A DNA stretch of 64,000 nt from Jeotgalicoccus sp. (GTDB lineage Bacteria > Bacillota > Bacilli > Staphylococcales > Salinicoccaceae). The stretch spans positions 242,782-306,781 of the forward strand of contig DONT01000002.1 in the NCBI GenBank assembly GCA_003513765.1. Direction: 5' to 3'. The position numbers and the translations under genes were made by a program. This document shows, piece by piece, positions 16,499 through 23,594 of the stretch. The notes under the pieces were generated by a model. It worked only from the letters and a program-made list of their open reading frames with translations, ran no database searches and was not told where the DNA came from. How positions within the stretch are numbered: position 1 is the first letter of the stretch; the number at the start of each line of letters is the position of its first letter.

Positions 16499-17638
16499 AT
16501 GAAAGTTATCGTGGGTATGGATTCATTTAAAGGGAGCCTGTCTTCTGCTGATGCAAATCTGGCAGTTGAGAATGGTATAAAACAAGTGTTTCCGGATGCT
16601 GTGCTAAAAGCATTTGCCATGGCTGACGGTGGTGAAGGCACGGCTGAAACACTCGTTGACGGTATGAACGGAAGTCTAGTTGAGATCGCTGTAACAGGTC
16701 CACTTGGTCCTCTGATTGATGCTTCTTACGGCTTAATTAAAGATGAAAATCTCGCAATTATAGAAGTCGCATCAGCATGCGGGTTAACATTGTTGTCTAA
16801 AGATCAGCTGAATCCGCTTAAGACGACAACTTACGGTGTCGGTGAATTAATTAATCATGCTTTTAATAATGGTGCGAGAAAATTCATCATCGGTCTAGGC
16901 GGCAGTTCAACGAACGACGGCGGTGTCGGTATGCTGCAGGCGATGGGCTACGAGTTTATGGATGTTGAAGGGAATGAGATTGCGTTTGGCGGCGGGTTTT
17001 TATCTTCTATAGATTCTATTAGAAAAACTGTTGAAAGTGAGAAGTTTAAAGACTGCGAATTCAGAGTAGCTTGTGATGTTTCCAATCTTTTATATGGTGC
17101 ACAGGGAGCGTCTTATATATTCGGACCGCAAAAGGGTGCAGACAGTGACATGCTGAAAGTTCTCGATGCTGGTTTGAAGCACTATGCAGATTTTACATTT
17201 AAAGAAATGGGTATCGAGATTTCAAATATTGAAGGCGGCGGTGCTGCAGGCGGTTTAGGTGCGGCGTTCCATGGCTATTTAAACGGTCATCTGGAAGCCG
17301 GTGTTGAGCTTATAATGGATGTTCTTGGTGTTGAATCAGAAATGGAAGACGCAGATTTGGTCATTACGGGTGAAGGCAGAATTGATGCACAGACATCGAT
17401 GGGGAAAGTACCTGCAGGCATGGCAGGCTTAGCTGGAAAACATGGTGTTCCGATTATTGCTGTCGGCGGCAGTCTGACTGACGATGCTTACAAACTCAAT
17501 CATCATGGAATAAACGCAGTATTTTCAATTCAGAATGAACCTTTATCTATTGAAGAAGCAATGAATAGTAAACGGACACGGGCTAATATTGAAAGAACAT
17601 TAGAGCAGATCATGCGGACTTTGAGAATTGATTTGTAA
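16499..17638 (+). CDS. glxK: glycerate kinase (type I, GarK/GlxK)
   Basis: A 379-residue glycerate kinase of the GarK/GlxK family, phosphorylating glycerate with ATP. Family motifs are DSFKGSLSS at the N-terminus, MADGGEGTAETL near residue 43, GLGGSSTNDGGVG near residue 135 and a late GEGRIDAQTSMGK. SD TGGAGGAG. No glycerate or glyoxylate genes flank it. A TATAAT about 150 bp upstream lacks a good -35, so I do not call the promoter. Confidence 0.93.
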   Translation: MKVIVGMDSFKGSLSSADANLAVENGIKQVFPDAVLKAFAMADGGEGTAETLVDGMNGSLVEIAVTGPLGPLIDASYGLIKDENLAIIEVASACGLTLLSKDQLNPLKTTTYGVGELINHAFNNGARKFIIGLGGSSTNDGGVGMLQAMGYEFMDVEGNEIAFGGGFLSSIDSIRKTVESEKFKDCEFRVACDVSNLLYGAQGASYIFGPQKGADSDMLKVLDAGLKHYADFTFKEMGIEISNIEGGGAAGGLGAAFHGYLNGHLEAGVELIMDVLGVESEMEDADLVITGEGRIDAQTSMGKVPAGMAGLAGKHGVPIIAVGGSLTDDAYKLNHHGINAVFSIQNEPLSIEEAMNSKRTRANIERTLEQIMRTLRIDL

Positions 17639-17706
17639 ATGTATAAGGGTGGTTTATGTCCTTCCAGTCAGGGAACATGTTTATAAAAGAGCTGGAGGGA
17701 TTATTT

Positions 17707-18255
17707 ATGAAGCGTTTGATGTATTTGCCAATGTTACTCGTAATTTTAGTACTCGCAGCATGCGGAGACGGGGAAGCACCGGTGCAGGAACCGTCACAGG
17801 AAATTGAAGTCACTATGATGAATAACGAAGAAGAAGAAATTGGTAACGCGACGTTCGCAGAAGCGGATAATGGTTTAACGATTACATTGGAAGCAGAAGG
17901 ACTAGAACCGGGAATGCACGGGATTCACATCCATAATGCAGGAATGTGTGAAGGACCTGATTTTGATTCAGCAGGAGAACATTACAATCCGACAGATGCA
18001 GCGCATGGATTTGACCATGAAGATGGACCGCATGCAGGCGATTTGGAGAATATTGAAGTTGCTGACGACGGAACCGTTTCAACGGAACTTAATGCAGAAA
18101 GTGTATCTATTTTAGAAGAAAACTTAGATAATACTTTACTGACTGATGAAGGAACTGCGTTAATCATTCATTCAGGTGAAGATGATTACCAAACACAGCC
18201 TTCAGGTGATGCGGGAACACCAGTTGCGTGCGGTGTTATTTCAGAACCTAAATAA
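17707..18255 (+). CDS. sodC: Cu/Zn superoxide dismutase-like lipoprotein
   Basis: A 182-residue lipoprotein with signal MKRLMYLPMLLVILVLAAC (lipobox LAAC) and a SodC domain. All metal-ligand positions are kept: HIH in MHGIHIHNAG, EHYNP, the HGFDHEDGPHAGDL zinc loop, and HSGEDDY. The disulfide Cys pair is present (AGMCEG and VACGV). The usual active-site Arg before ACG is replaced, the segment reading GDAGTPVACGV. SD CTGGAGGG supports ATG 17707. It probably removes superoxide outside the membrane, though the Arg loss may lower the rate. Confidence 0.9.
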   Translation: MKRLMYLPMLLVILVLAACGDGEAPVQEPSQEIEVTMMNNEEEEIGNATFAEADNGLTITLEAEGLEPGMHGIHIHNAGMCEGPDFDSAGEHYNPTDAAHGFDHEDGPHAGDLENIEVADDGTVSTELNAESVSILEENLDNTLLTDEGTALIIHSGEDDYQTQPSGDAGTPVACGVISEPK

Positions 18256-18265
18256 TTCAAATGAA

Positions 18266-18312
18266 AACGGCCGGAAAATCCTGATGATGGATTCTCCGGC
18301 CGTTATTTAATT
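18266..18312 (+). terminator. terminator after sodC
   Basis: 10-bp perfect GC-rich stem (AACGGCCGGA / TCCGGCCGTT) with a ~19-base loop and a modest AT-rich tail. Confidence 0.7.
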
Positions 18313-18323
18313 TAAAGATGATG

Positions 18324-18446
18324 GGGACTGGTGTGATCGGCTTTCATGTGTATCCAAAGCTCACGGGACTGGTGTGATTGCGTCTCATTCGTATCCGCAA
18401 CTTCCCGGACTGGCATGATCGAGTCTCATGTGTATCCGCAACCTCA
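18324..18446. repeat. three 41-bp imperfect tandem repeats
   Basis: Three head-to-tail copies begin near 18324, 18365 and 18406, each with GGACTGG, TGATnG, TCAT and GTATCC at fixed spacing, exact period 41. They lie between the sodC terminator and the 3' end of the DsbA-like gene, outside any reading frame. No T-run or clear hairpin is present, so they do not look like terminators. Function unknown. Confidence 0.85.
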
Positions 18447-18456
18447 TAGCTTCAAA

Positions 18457-19104
18457 TTATTCAGTTTCCTGTCCTTCGTGGTAAATCTTTTCCAATGCTT
18501 CCTGGAATAATTCAACGGGCTGTGCACCTGAGATTGAATATTTATCGTTAACGAGGAAGAATGGTACTCCCTGAATACCAAGGCTTGATGCTTGTGAGAT
18601 ATCCACATTAACATCTTGGTTATACTGATCGCTATTTACGATTTCACGGACAGTGTCACCGTCTAAACCAACTGATTCTGACAGGCGTGCAAGCGTATCT
18701 TCATCGTTCAGCACTTCGCCGTTTGTGAAGTGTGCATCGTATAATGCTTTAAAGAATTCAGTGCCTTTACCTTGCTCCTTCGCATATTGGAATACGCGGT
18801 GAGCGTCCAGTGTGTTTGTTAATTTAGCAGTCTCATAATTAATTTCAACACCTGCCTGTTCAGCACTTTCTGTTACTTGTTCAAACATGCCTTTAGCGCG
18901 TTCCTCAGGAACACCTTTCATTTTAGAGAAAGTCTCAGCATACGTTTCACCTGGAGTATATTCAGCATCCGGCATCAGCTGGAAACTCTTGTACTCAATT
19001 TCAACTTCGTCTTTATGTTCGAATGTTTTAAGCGCATTGTCTAAGTTTGCCTGTCCAATAAAGCAGAACGGACAGACGAAATCTGACCAGATTGTAATTT
19101 TCAT
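18457..19104 (-). CDS. DsbA/FrnE-family thiol oxidoreductase
   Basis: A 215-residue cytoplasmic DsbA-like (FrnE subgroup) protein with no signal peptide. The redox motif is CPFC near residue 11 (SDFVCPFCFIG), the alpha-helical insertion follows, and the cis-Pro loop is GVPFFLV near residue 178. The family includes 2-hydroxychromene isomerase-like and polyketide-associated enzymes and disulfide isomerases. Its start codon overlaps the stop of the small upstream gene (TAATG), so the two are translationally coupled. Confidence 0.9.
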   Translation of the reverse strand: MKITIWSDFVCPFCFIGQANLDNALKTFEHKDEVEIEYKSFQLMPDAEYTPGETYAETFSKMKGVPEERAKGMFEQVTESAEQAGVEINYETAKLTNTLDAHRVFQYAKEQGKGTEFFKALYDAHFTNGEVLNDEDTLARLSESVGLDGDTVREIVNSDQYNQDVNVDISQASSLGIQGVPFFLVNDKYSISGAQPVELFQEALEKIYHEGQETE

Positions 19105-19259
19105 TATTTTTTATCCTCTTTCTCTTCGTTGATTGGACCGCAAATACCGGTCTCGAAGTCACATACCATGCCTGAAGTGCCGAAATCTAAAGTTTCAATC
19201 CCTTTAATTTCTTTTGGCTCTTCTTGTAAAGTATTTGTCTCATTTTCTTTTGCACTCAT
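19104..19259 (-). CDS. small Cys-containing protein coupled to DsbA-like gene
   Basis: A 51-residue acidic protein with a central segment GMVCDFETGICGP, giving a CX6C pair. An upstream start would give 71 residues, but AAAGGAG (minus strand, 19268-19274) fits the ATG at 19259. The stop overlaps the DsbA-like start, and a glutaredoxin-like gene is just upstream. I do not recognise a named family. The Cys pair and the context suggest a redox partner, substrate or metal carrier. Confidence 0.72.
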   Translation of the reverse strand: MSAKENETNTLQEEPKEIKGIETLDFGTSGMVCDFETGICGPINEEKEDKK

Positions 19260-19340
19260 GATTAAAACTCCTTTCGTGTAAAACGAGTCTCTGACTTTAA
19301 TTTTAACAGGCTGCCTCATATTACTCGATAAAACTGCCTG

Positions 19341-19577
19341 TTACTCGTGCACTGCCGTGATAACTTTATCAGGATTAAAGCCTGAAATAATCTGGCCGTT
19401 AATAATTGTTTGCGGCACTGTGAATTTTCTCGTGCTGCCGATTAGTTTAACGATGGAAATCGGATTAATATCCACGTTAACCTCTTTATATGAAATATCC
19501 ATAGAATCCAGCAAATCTTTTGCCATACTGCATACCGGGCATGTTGCTGATGTAAAGATTTTTACCTGTTCACTCAT
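19341..19577 (-). CDS. glutaredoxin-like protein (CPVC)
   Basis: A 78-residue glutaredoxin/NrdH-like thioredoxin-fold protein. Active-site CPVC near residue 14 (SATCPVCSMAK), cis-Pro TVPQTIING, and a GF motif before the last helix. It is first of three minus-strand thiol-redox genes, 81 bp ahead of the small CX6C gene. It is likely reduced by thioredoxin reductase or a bacillithiol system. Confidence 0.88.
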   Translation of the reverse strand: MSEQVKIFTSATCPVCSMAKDLLDSMDISYKEVNVDINPISIVKLIGSTRKFTVPQTIINGQIISGFNPDKVITAVHE

Positions 19578-19639
19578 AAAGTTTCCTCTTTCATTTCCAT
19601 TAGTGACTTAATCTTAACAGGAATGGTGCACAATAACGA

Positions 19640-19678
19640 AAAAAACTGCCTGCTGCTCCATGAGCCGCAGGCAGTTTA
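19640..19678 (-). terminator. terminator downstream of the catalase fragment
   Basis: Arms AACTGCCTGC / GCAGGCAGTT. The T-run is on the minus strand, matching the direction of the truncated catalase gene. Confidence 0.8.
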
Positions 19679-19685
19679 ATATAAT

Positions 19686-20150
19686 TTATCTTGCCCACAC
19701 TCTGTGGGCTTTTACATCACTTAGGCAGCCATCGAAGTCCTGTTCGATATCAGTAACACCTGTGTCATCTTTAGTGAATGACAGCGAGTCGAATATATTT
19801 ACTGAGTCGGTGCCGAAACCAATTGCTTTTTTGTGCTTATAAGCAACTTCAAGGTTTTCAATTGCCGGTGCAGGGAGCGGTTGTTCTCCGCTGATTACAA
19901 TTAGTGAGTCAAACAGCACGGCATGTACTGTATCGAATGTCGCATCTAATGTCATATCTCCGATATGATATATTTTATCCGAAATAAACATAGGCTGAAG
20001 CCCCTGTTTTTCAAGTTTCTCTTTCGTTTCTTTCAGAGTTTTCTCTGCAACATCAGGCATAATAATTACACCAACTGTACGTGTATTAAGTGAGAAGTTT
20101 GTATTCATCATACTTAAAGCAGGTGAACTTTTGTCGTAAGTTGATTCATT
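19686..20150 (-). pseudogene. katE: 3' fragment of large-subunit catalase (KatE/HPII type)
   Basis: Only the C-terminal DJ-1/flavodoxin-like domain of a large catalase remains. Homology starts around YDKSSPALSMMNT and continues through TVGVIIMPD and VLFDSLIVISG to the typical end AHRVWAR. The heme catalase core (about 500 residues) is absent. The frame stays open further, to about 20201 and beyond, but that part is antisense to yfcC-like coding sequence and has no catalase similarity. The junction lies near 20140-20160, where a YfcC gene fragment begins on the other strand. The right end is approximate. The fragment is unlikely to be functional. Confidence 0.8.
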
Positions 20151-20154
20151 ATTT

Positions 20155-21027
20155 TCTGCAGGGTTTCTTAATCCATACACAGTAGGAGTTGCACATAACA
20201 TCTCAGAACTTCCGTTATTTTCCGGTATGACGTTCAGACTGATTGCATTCGTTCTGCTTGTCGGAGTGACGATTTGGTATACATGGCGCTACTGCAGAAA
20301 AATATTAAATGACCCTTCAAGAAGCCTGATTGGTATCGAAGCAGGTGGTGAAGACAAACTGAATTTTGATGAGACATTTACAAGTCGTCATAAAATTATT
20401 TTACTGTGGACGGCAGCGGCATTAATATTCTTCGTTTTTGCAGTAGTTAAATTCCAATGGACCATGGATCATATGGCAGCATTTTTTGTTATTATTGGTT
20501 TAGTTGCGGGAATAATAGCAGGAATGAACTACAATACAATCGCAATTACATTCTTGGAAGGGTGTAAGAATCTCGTATACGGTGCATTAATTATTGGACT
20601 TGCGAGAGCGGTGCTTGTGATTATGGAAAACAGTCAGATTCTGGATACACTTGTTAATGCGCTGTCACAGCCATTATCTGCTTTACCGCCTGTGGCAACA
20701 GCAATCGGTATGTTTGTAATGAACTCTGTATTTAACTTCTTTGTACCTTCAGGGAGCGGACAGGCAGCAATTATGATGCCGATACAGACACCGCTTGCGG
20801 ATATGATTGGTATTACGAGACAGGTCAGCGTACTGGCATTTCAGTTCGGTGACGGTTTTTCTAACGTACTGTTTCCAACTTCGGGTCCGTTGATGGCAAG
20901 TCTTGCGGTCGCAGGTGTGTCATGGATTAAATGGGCTAAGTGGTTTTTCCCGCTGTTTTTAATATGGACAGGCATAGCGTTTGTTCTTTTAACAGTCGCA
21001 GTGCTCATTAATCTTGGGCCATTTTAG
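20155..21027 (+). pseudogene. 3' fragment of YfcC/ArcD-like membrane carrier
   Basis: The C-terminal half (about 290 residues) of a YfcC-family (C4-dicarboxylate/basic amino acid antiporter superfamily) membrane protein. The frame is recognisable upstream of the first ATG (20227): residues such as AGFLNPYTVGVA and ISELPLFSG match the middle of YfcC proteins. The N-terminal half, normal start and ribosome site are missing, and an in-frame stop lies at 20137. Several membrane helices and a conserved FNFFVPSGSGQ motif remain. The gene is cut at the same junction as the divergent catalase fragment. Confidence 0.82.
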
Positions 21028-21091
21028 GAGAGAGATTACCTCCATCAAACTAGTTATAATGTAGTATAAACACAAAGGGGAGTTATTACAT

Positions 21092-21532
21092 ATGGAAATA
21101 TACAACTATCATAACGACAAACTGGCAGCATCACCTAAAGAGATTTTTTCGGTGATAAATGATGATGAACAATTAAAAAAGATCTTTAGTATTCTGAAAG
21201 ATATAGAATATAATACAAAAGGCAAACGTTCAAAAGGGACGAAATTCAGAATAACGCTGGGCGTTAGAAATAAAATATACCGTTTCAGAAATGAAATTAC
21301 TGAATACGTTGAAAATAAGAGAATTGTTATGAAAACTAAGCTGAAACAGGGCGTTATAACAACGGTATTTAATGTTGAACCGGCTGGTGATTACTCAGAA
21401 CTAACTGTGAAGTCTACGATAGAAAGCAGCATGGGTGTCAGGGTGTTTGCAATGACAGCAAAACCTGTCGTTAAATCAGTGATGAACAAAGAAATGAAGA
21501 AACTGGAAGAAGCAGTAACCAGAGAAAATTAA
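21092..21532 (+). CDS. SRPBCC (START-like) domain protein
   Basis: A 146-residue protein with the pattern of the SRPBCC/polyketide-cyclase fold: an N-terminal beta-strand and helix (AASPKEIFSVIND), a run of beta strands including RFRNEITEYVENKRIVMKTK, and a long C-terminal helix. These proteins bind hydrophobic ligands. No catalytic residues can be assigned. SD AAAGGGGAG is present and a strong terminator follows, so it is monocistronic. Confidence 0.75.
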   Translation: MEIYNYHNDKLAASPKEIFSVINDDEQLKKIFSILKDIEYNTKGKRSKGTKFRITLGVRNKIYRFRNEITEYVENKRIVMKTKLKQGVITTVFNVEPAGDYSELTVKSTIESSMGVRVFAMTAKPVVKSVMNKEMKKLEEAVTREN

Positions 21533-21558
21533 TCTTATGTATTTCTAAAAAGTGCAAG

Positions 21559-21590
21559 CTGCCTGTCGAATTTCGACAGGCAGTTTTTTA
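21559..21590 (+). terminator. terminator after SRPBCC gene
   Basis: 11-bp perfect stem (CTGCCTGTCGA / TCGACAGGCAG), 3-base loop, then seven T's. Confidence 0.9.
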
Positions 21591-21692
21591 TATGAATATT
21601 TTACTGTAATTAAGGAATATACAAAGTACAATAGAGTAATCGCTTAGTATCGTGAAAAGCTTAGAAATAAGAAAGAGTAGAGGGATTTCAGA

Positions 21693-22625
21693 ATGAAAAA
21701 GAGACCAAAAGCTAGACCAAATGCCAAAGCAAAAGCAAAACCAAAAGCTAACCAAAATGCACCGCGTCACGAAGAGTGGACAGTAAAAGAACATACAGAG
21801 GTACTTGAATTTTTATTCAAAGTAATGCCGTCAAAAAGCCGTAATGCTGTTAAAGGTATTTTGAAACGCGGTCAGATCGTAGTCAATGACAAACCGACAA
21901 CGCAGTTCGACCAAGTATTAAAACCGAGGGATCATGTTCAAATACGTGCACGTGTGGCTTCAACAAGTGCGAAATTAAAAGGTGTGAGTATACTCCATGA
22001 AGATGATGATTTGATTGTCATTGATAAGGAAAGCGGCATTTTATCTATGGGCTCAAAGCAGGAGCGTCAAATGACTGCTTACAAACAGCTGATGGAATAT
22101 GTACAGAGCATTCACGCGAATAACCGGGTATTTATCGTGCATCGTCTGGACCGTGACACTTCCGGTGTAATGATATTTGCACGCAGTAAAATGGTTCAGC
22201 AGCGCCTGCAAAAGGCATGGACTGAAACTGTGCAGGAACGTTCATATGTAGCACTTGTAGAAGGTATCGTAAAAAAAGATGGAACAATTACATCATGGCT
22301 TACAGAGGACAGGACATTTATGATGCACTCAAGTCCGAAACCAAATCACGGTCAAAAAGCAATTACACATTATAAAGTGCTGAAAACGAATCGCAGATTC
22401 TCATTATTGAAAGTGAACTTGGAAACAGGGCGTAAAAATCAGATTCGTGTACACATGCAGGAACTCGGACATCCAATTGTCGGCGATAAAAAATACGGTT
22501 CTGAGATTAATGCGATTAACAGACTTGGACTTCATGCGAATGTAATTAAATTTACTCATCCGACTAGTGGTAAAGTCATGCGCTTTGAATCTGAAACACC
22601 AGCATCATTTACTAGAGGATTTTAA
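21693..22625 (+). CDS. RluA-family pseudouridine synthase
   Basis: A 310-residue RNA pseudouridine synthase. An unusual basic Lys/Ala/Pro-rich N-terminus (about 28 residues) precedes an S4 RNA-binding domain (SRNAVKGILKRGQIVVND) and the catalytic domain with HRLDRDTSGV (catalytic Asp). ETGRKNQIRVHM is the conserved second motif. It modifies uridines in rRNA or tRNA; the target cannot be assigned. The basic tail may be extra RNA contact. Confidence 0.92.
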   Translation: MKKRPKARPNAKAKAKPKANQNAPRHEEWTVKEHTEVLEFLFKVMPSKSRNAVKGILKRGQIVVNDKPTTQFDQVLKPRDHVQIRARVASTSAKLKGVSILHEDDDLIVIDKESGILSMGSKQERQMTAYKQLMEYVQSIHANNRVFIVHRLDRDTSGVMIFARSKMVQQRLQKAWTETVQERSYVALVEGIVKKDGTITSWLTEDRTFMMHSSPKPNHGQKAITHYKVLKTNRRFSLLKVNLETGRKNQIRVHMQELGHPIVGDKKYGSEINAINRLGLHANVIKFTHPTSGKVMRFESETPASFTRGF

Positions 22626-22644
22626 GTAGAAAACGGGGTGGAGT

Positions 22645-23110
22645 ATGCAAATTTTCAGAGTGCACGAAAATCATAAGATAAGTGCGCAATTTTTAGATAA
22701 TCGACGGCTGTCTAAACAGGTGCTGGAAATGTATCAAATTATCCGGGTCTGTCTTGGAGAAATGAAAATTATTGAAACGAATACCCGATATCTTTCCCAT
22801 CCAATCGTGAAGTCTATTTATAATGGGGGGGTATCCCTATATACTTGATGCACATGCTCTGCTTAAAGAATTGGATGAAGAGCATCAGCGACGTGGAGGA
22901 AAGCGTTCAATTGAATTTAGAAAGAATCTGGATGCGCTCGGTGAGATTGTTGAGGTGCACAAATCTAAGTTTAATCCTGAGCGAATTCCGCCTTTTTTCG
23001 TTTACGGCGATGAAAAGTTATACGGTGAAGCAGTCTACGGACGTTATGAACAATTATTATTTGATAAATGGCGGGTGGATAAAATTTCACCGCGCTGCAA
23101 TATAAAATGA
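22645..23110 (+). pseudogene. pyrimidine-dimer DNA glycosylase (endonuclease V-like), frameshifted at a G7 tract
   Basis: Two overlapping frames together give one protein of the Pyr_excise family: the N-terminal part has FRVHENHKISAQFLDNRRLS and the second frame resumes with GGYPYILDAHALLKELDEEH and continues to the end. The break falls in seven G's at 22825-22831; six G's would restore a single frame of about 155 residues. The enzyme would excise UV-induced pyrimidine dimers. It may be a true mutation, a slippage-prone switch or a sequencing error. Confidence 0.8.
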
Positions 23111-23111
23111 A

Positions 23112-23155
23112 ATCAGGCTCAGACTTTTTAAAAAAGTCTGAGCCTGATTATTTTT
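23112..23155 (+). terminator. terminator after the glycosylase locus
   Basis: 16-bp perfect arms (ATCAGGCTCAGACTTT and its complement) around a short A/T loop, then a T-rich tail. Confidence 0.9.
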
Positions 23156-23594
23156 ATCTGAAATATTTTTTATCAGCGCGGGATTTGAATGCTGTATTTC
23201 AGTCATGTTGGCAATATAAGTTTATAGTAGACAAAAACAGGGAATTATTTATGTAAAAATACACTAATGAAGGAGTTAAAACGCATTCATGTCCTGGAGA
23301 TGTTTAATTTTACCATTATCCATGTTAGCATTATTAGTTGTTTAGAGCATATTTAACTATGCATCCCTTTGTCGTGCGATTCTATTCGCAATGCAGTATT
23401 GTCTTGAAGTATTACTCAGACATTATTTAACGTCACCGCTTTTATTTCATTTTTTCTGGAGTGCACATGCATTTTCCATCTTTTTTCTCAAAAAAAGTAA
23501 AGTGATACAGAATCACTGATTATCTTATATAGAGACCTCTCTTTTTTAGTATGTCTTTATATGAGACATCATAATTTAATAAGGAGGATATTTC
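23156..23594 (+). promoter_or_regulatory. 440-bp leader of the BCCT gene with two short palindromes
   Basis: No coding potential was found. Two inverted repeats sit near the gene: AGTGAT-N5-ATCACT at 23501-23517 and ATGTCT-N7-AGACAT at 23551-23569, the latter ending about 25 bp before the ATG. They may be operator or attenuator elements for an osmotically controlled transporter. No clear -35/-10 pair was identified. Confidence 0.4.

Noticed and set aside
18324..18446. CRISPR array
   Set aside because: Only three imperfect copies with no unique spacers; the whole 41-bp unit is repeated, and no cas genes are present.
20155..20201. Extending the catalase fragment to the ATG at 20201
   Set aside because: That part of the minus-strand frame is antisense to residues matching YfcC (NPYTVGVA, ISELPLFSG) and has no catalase similarity.
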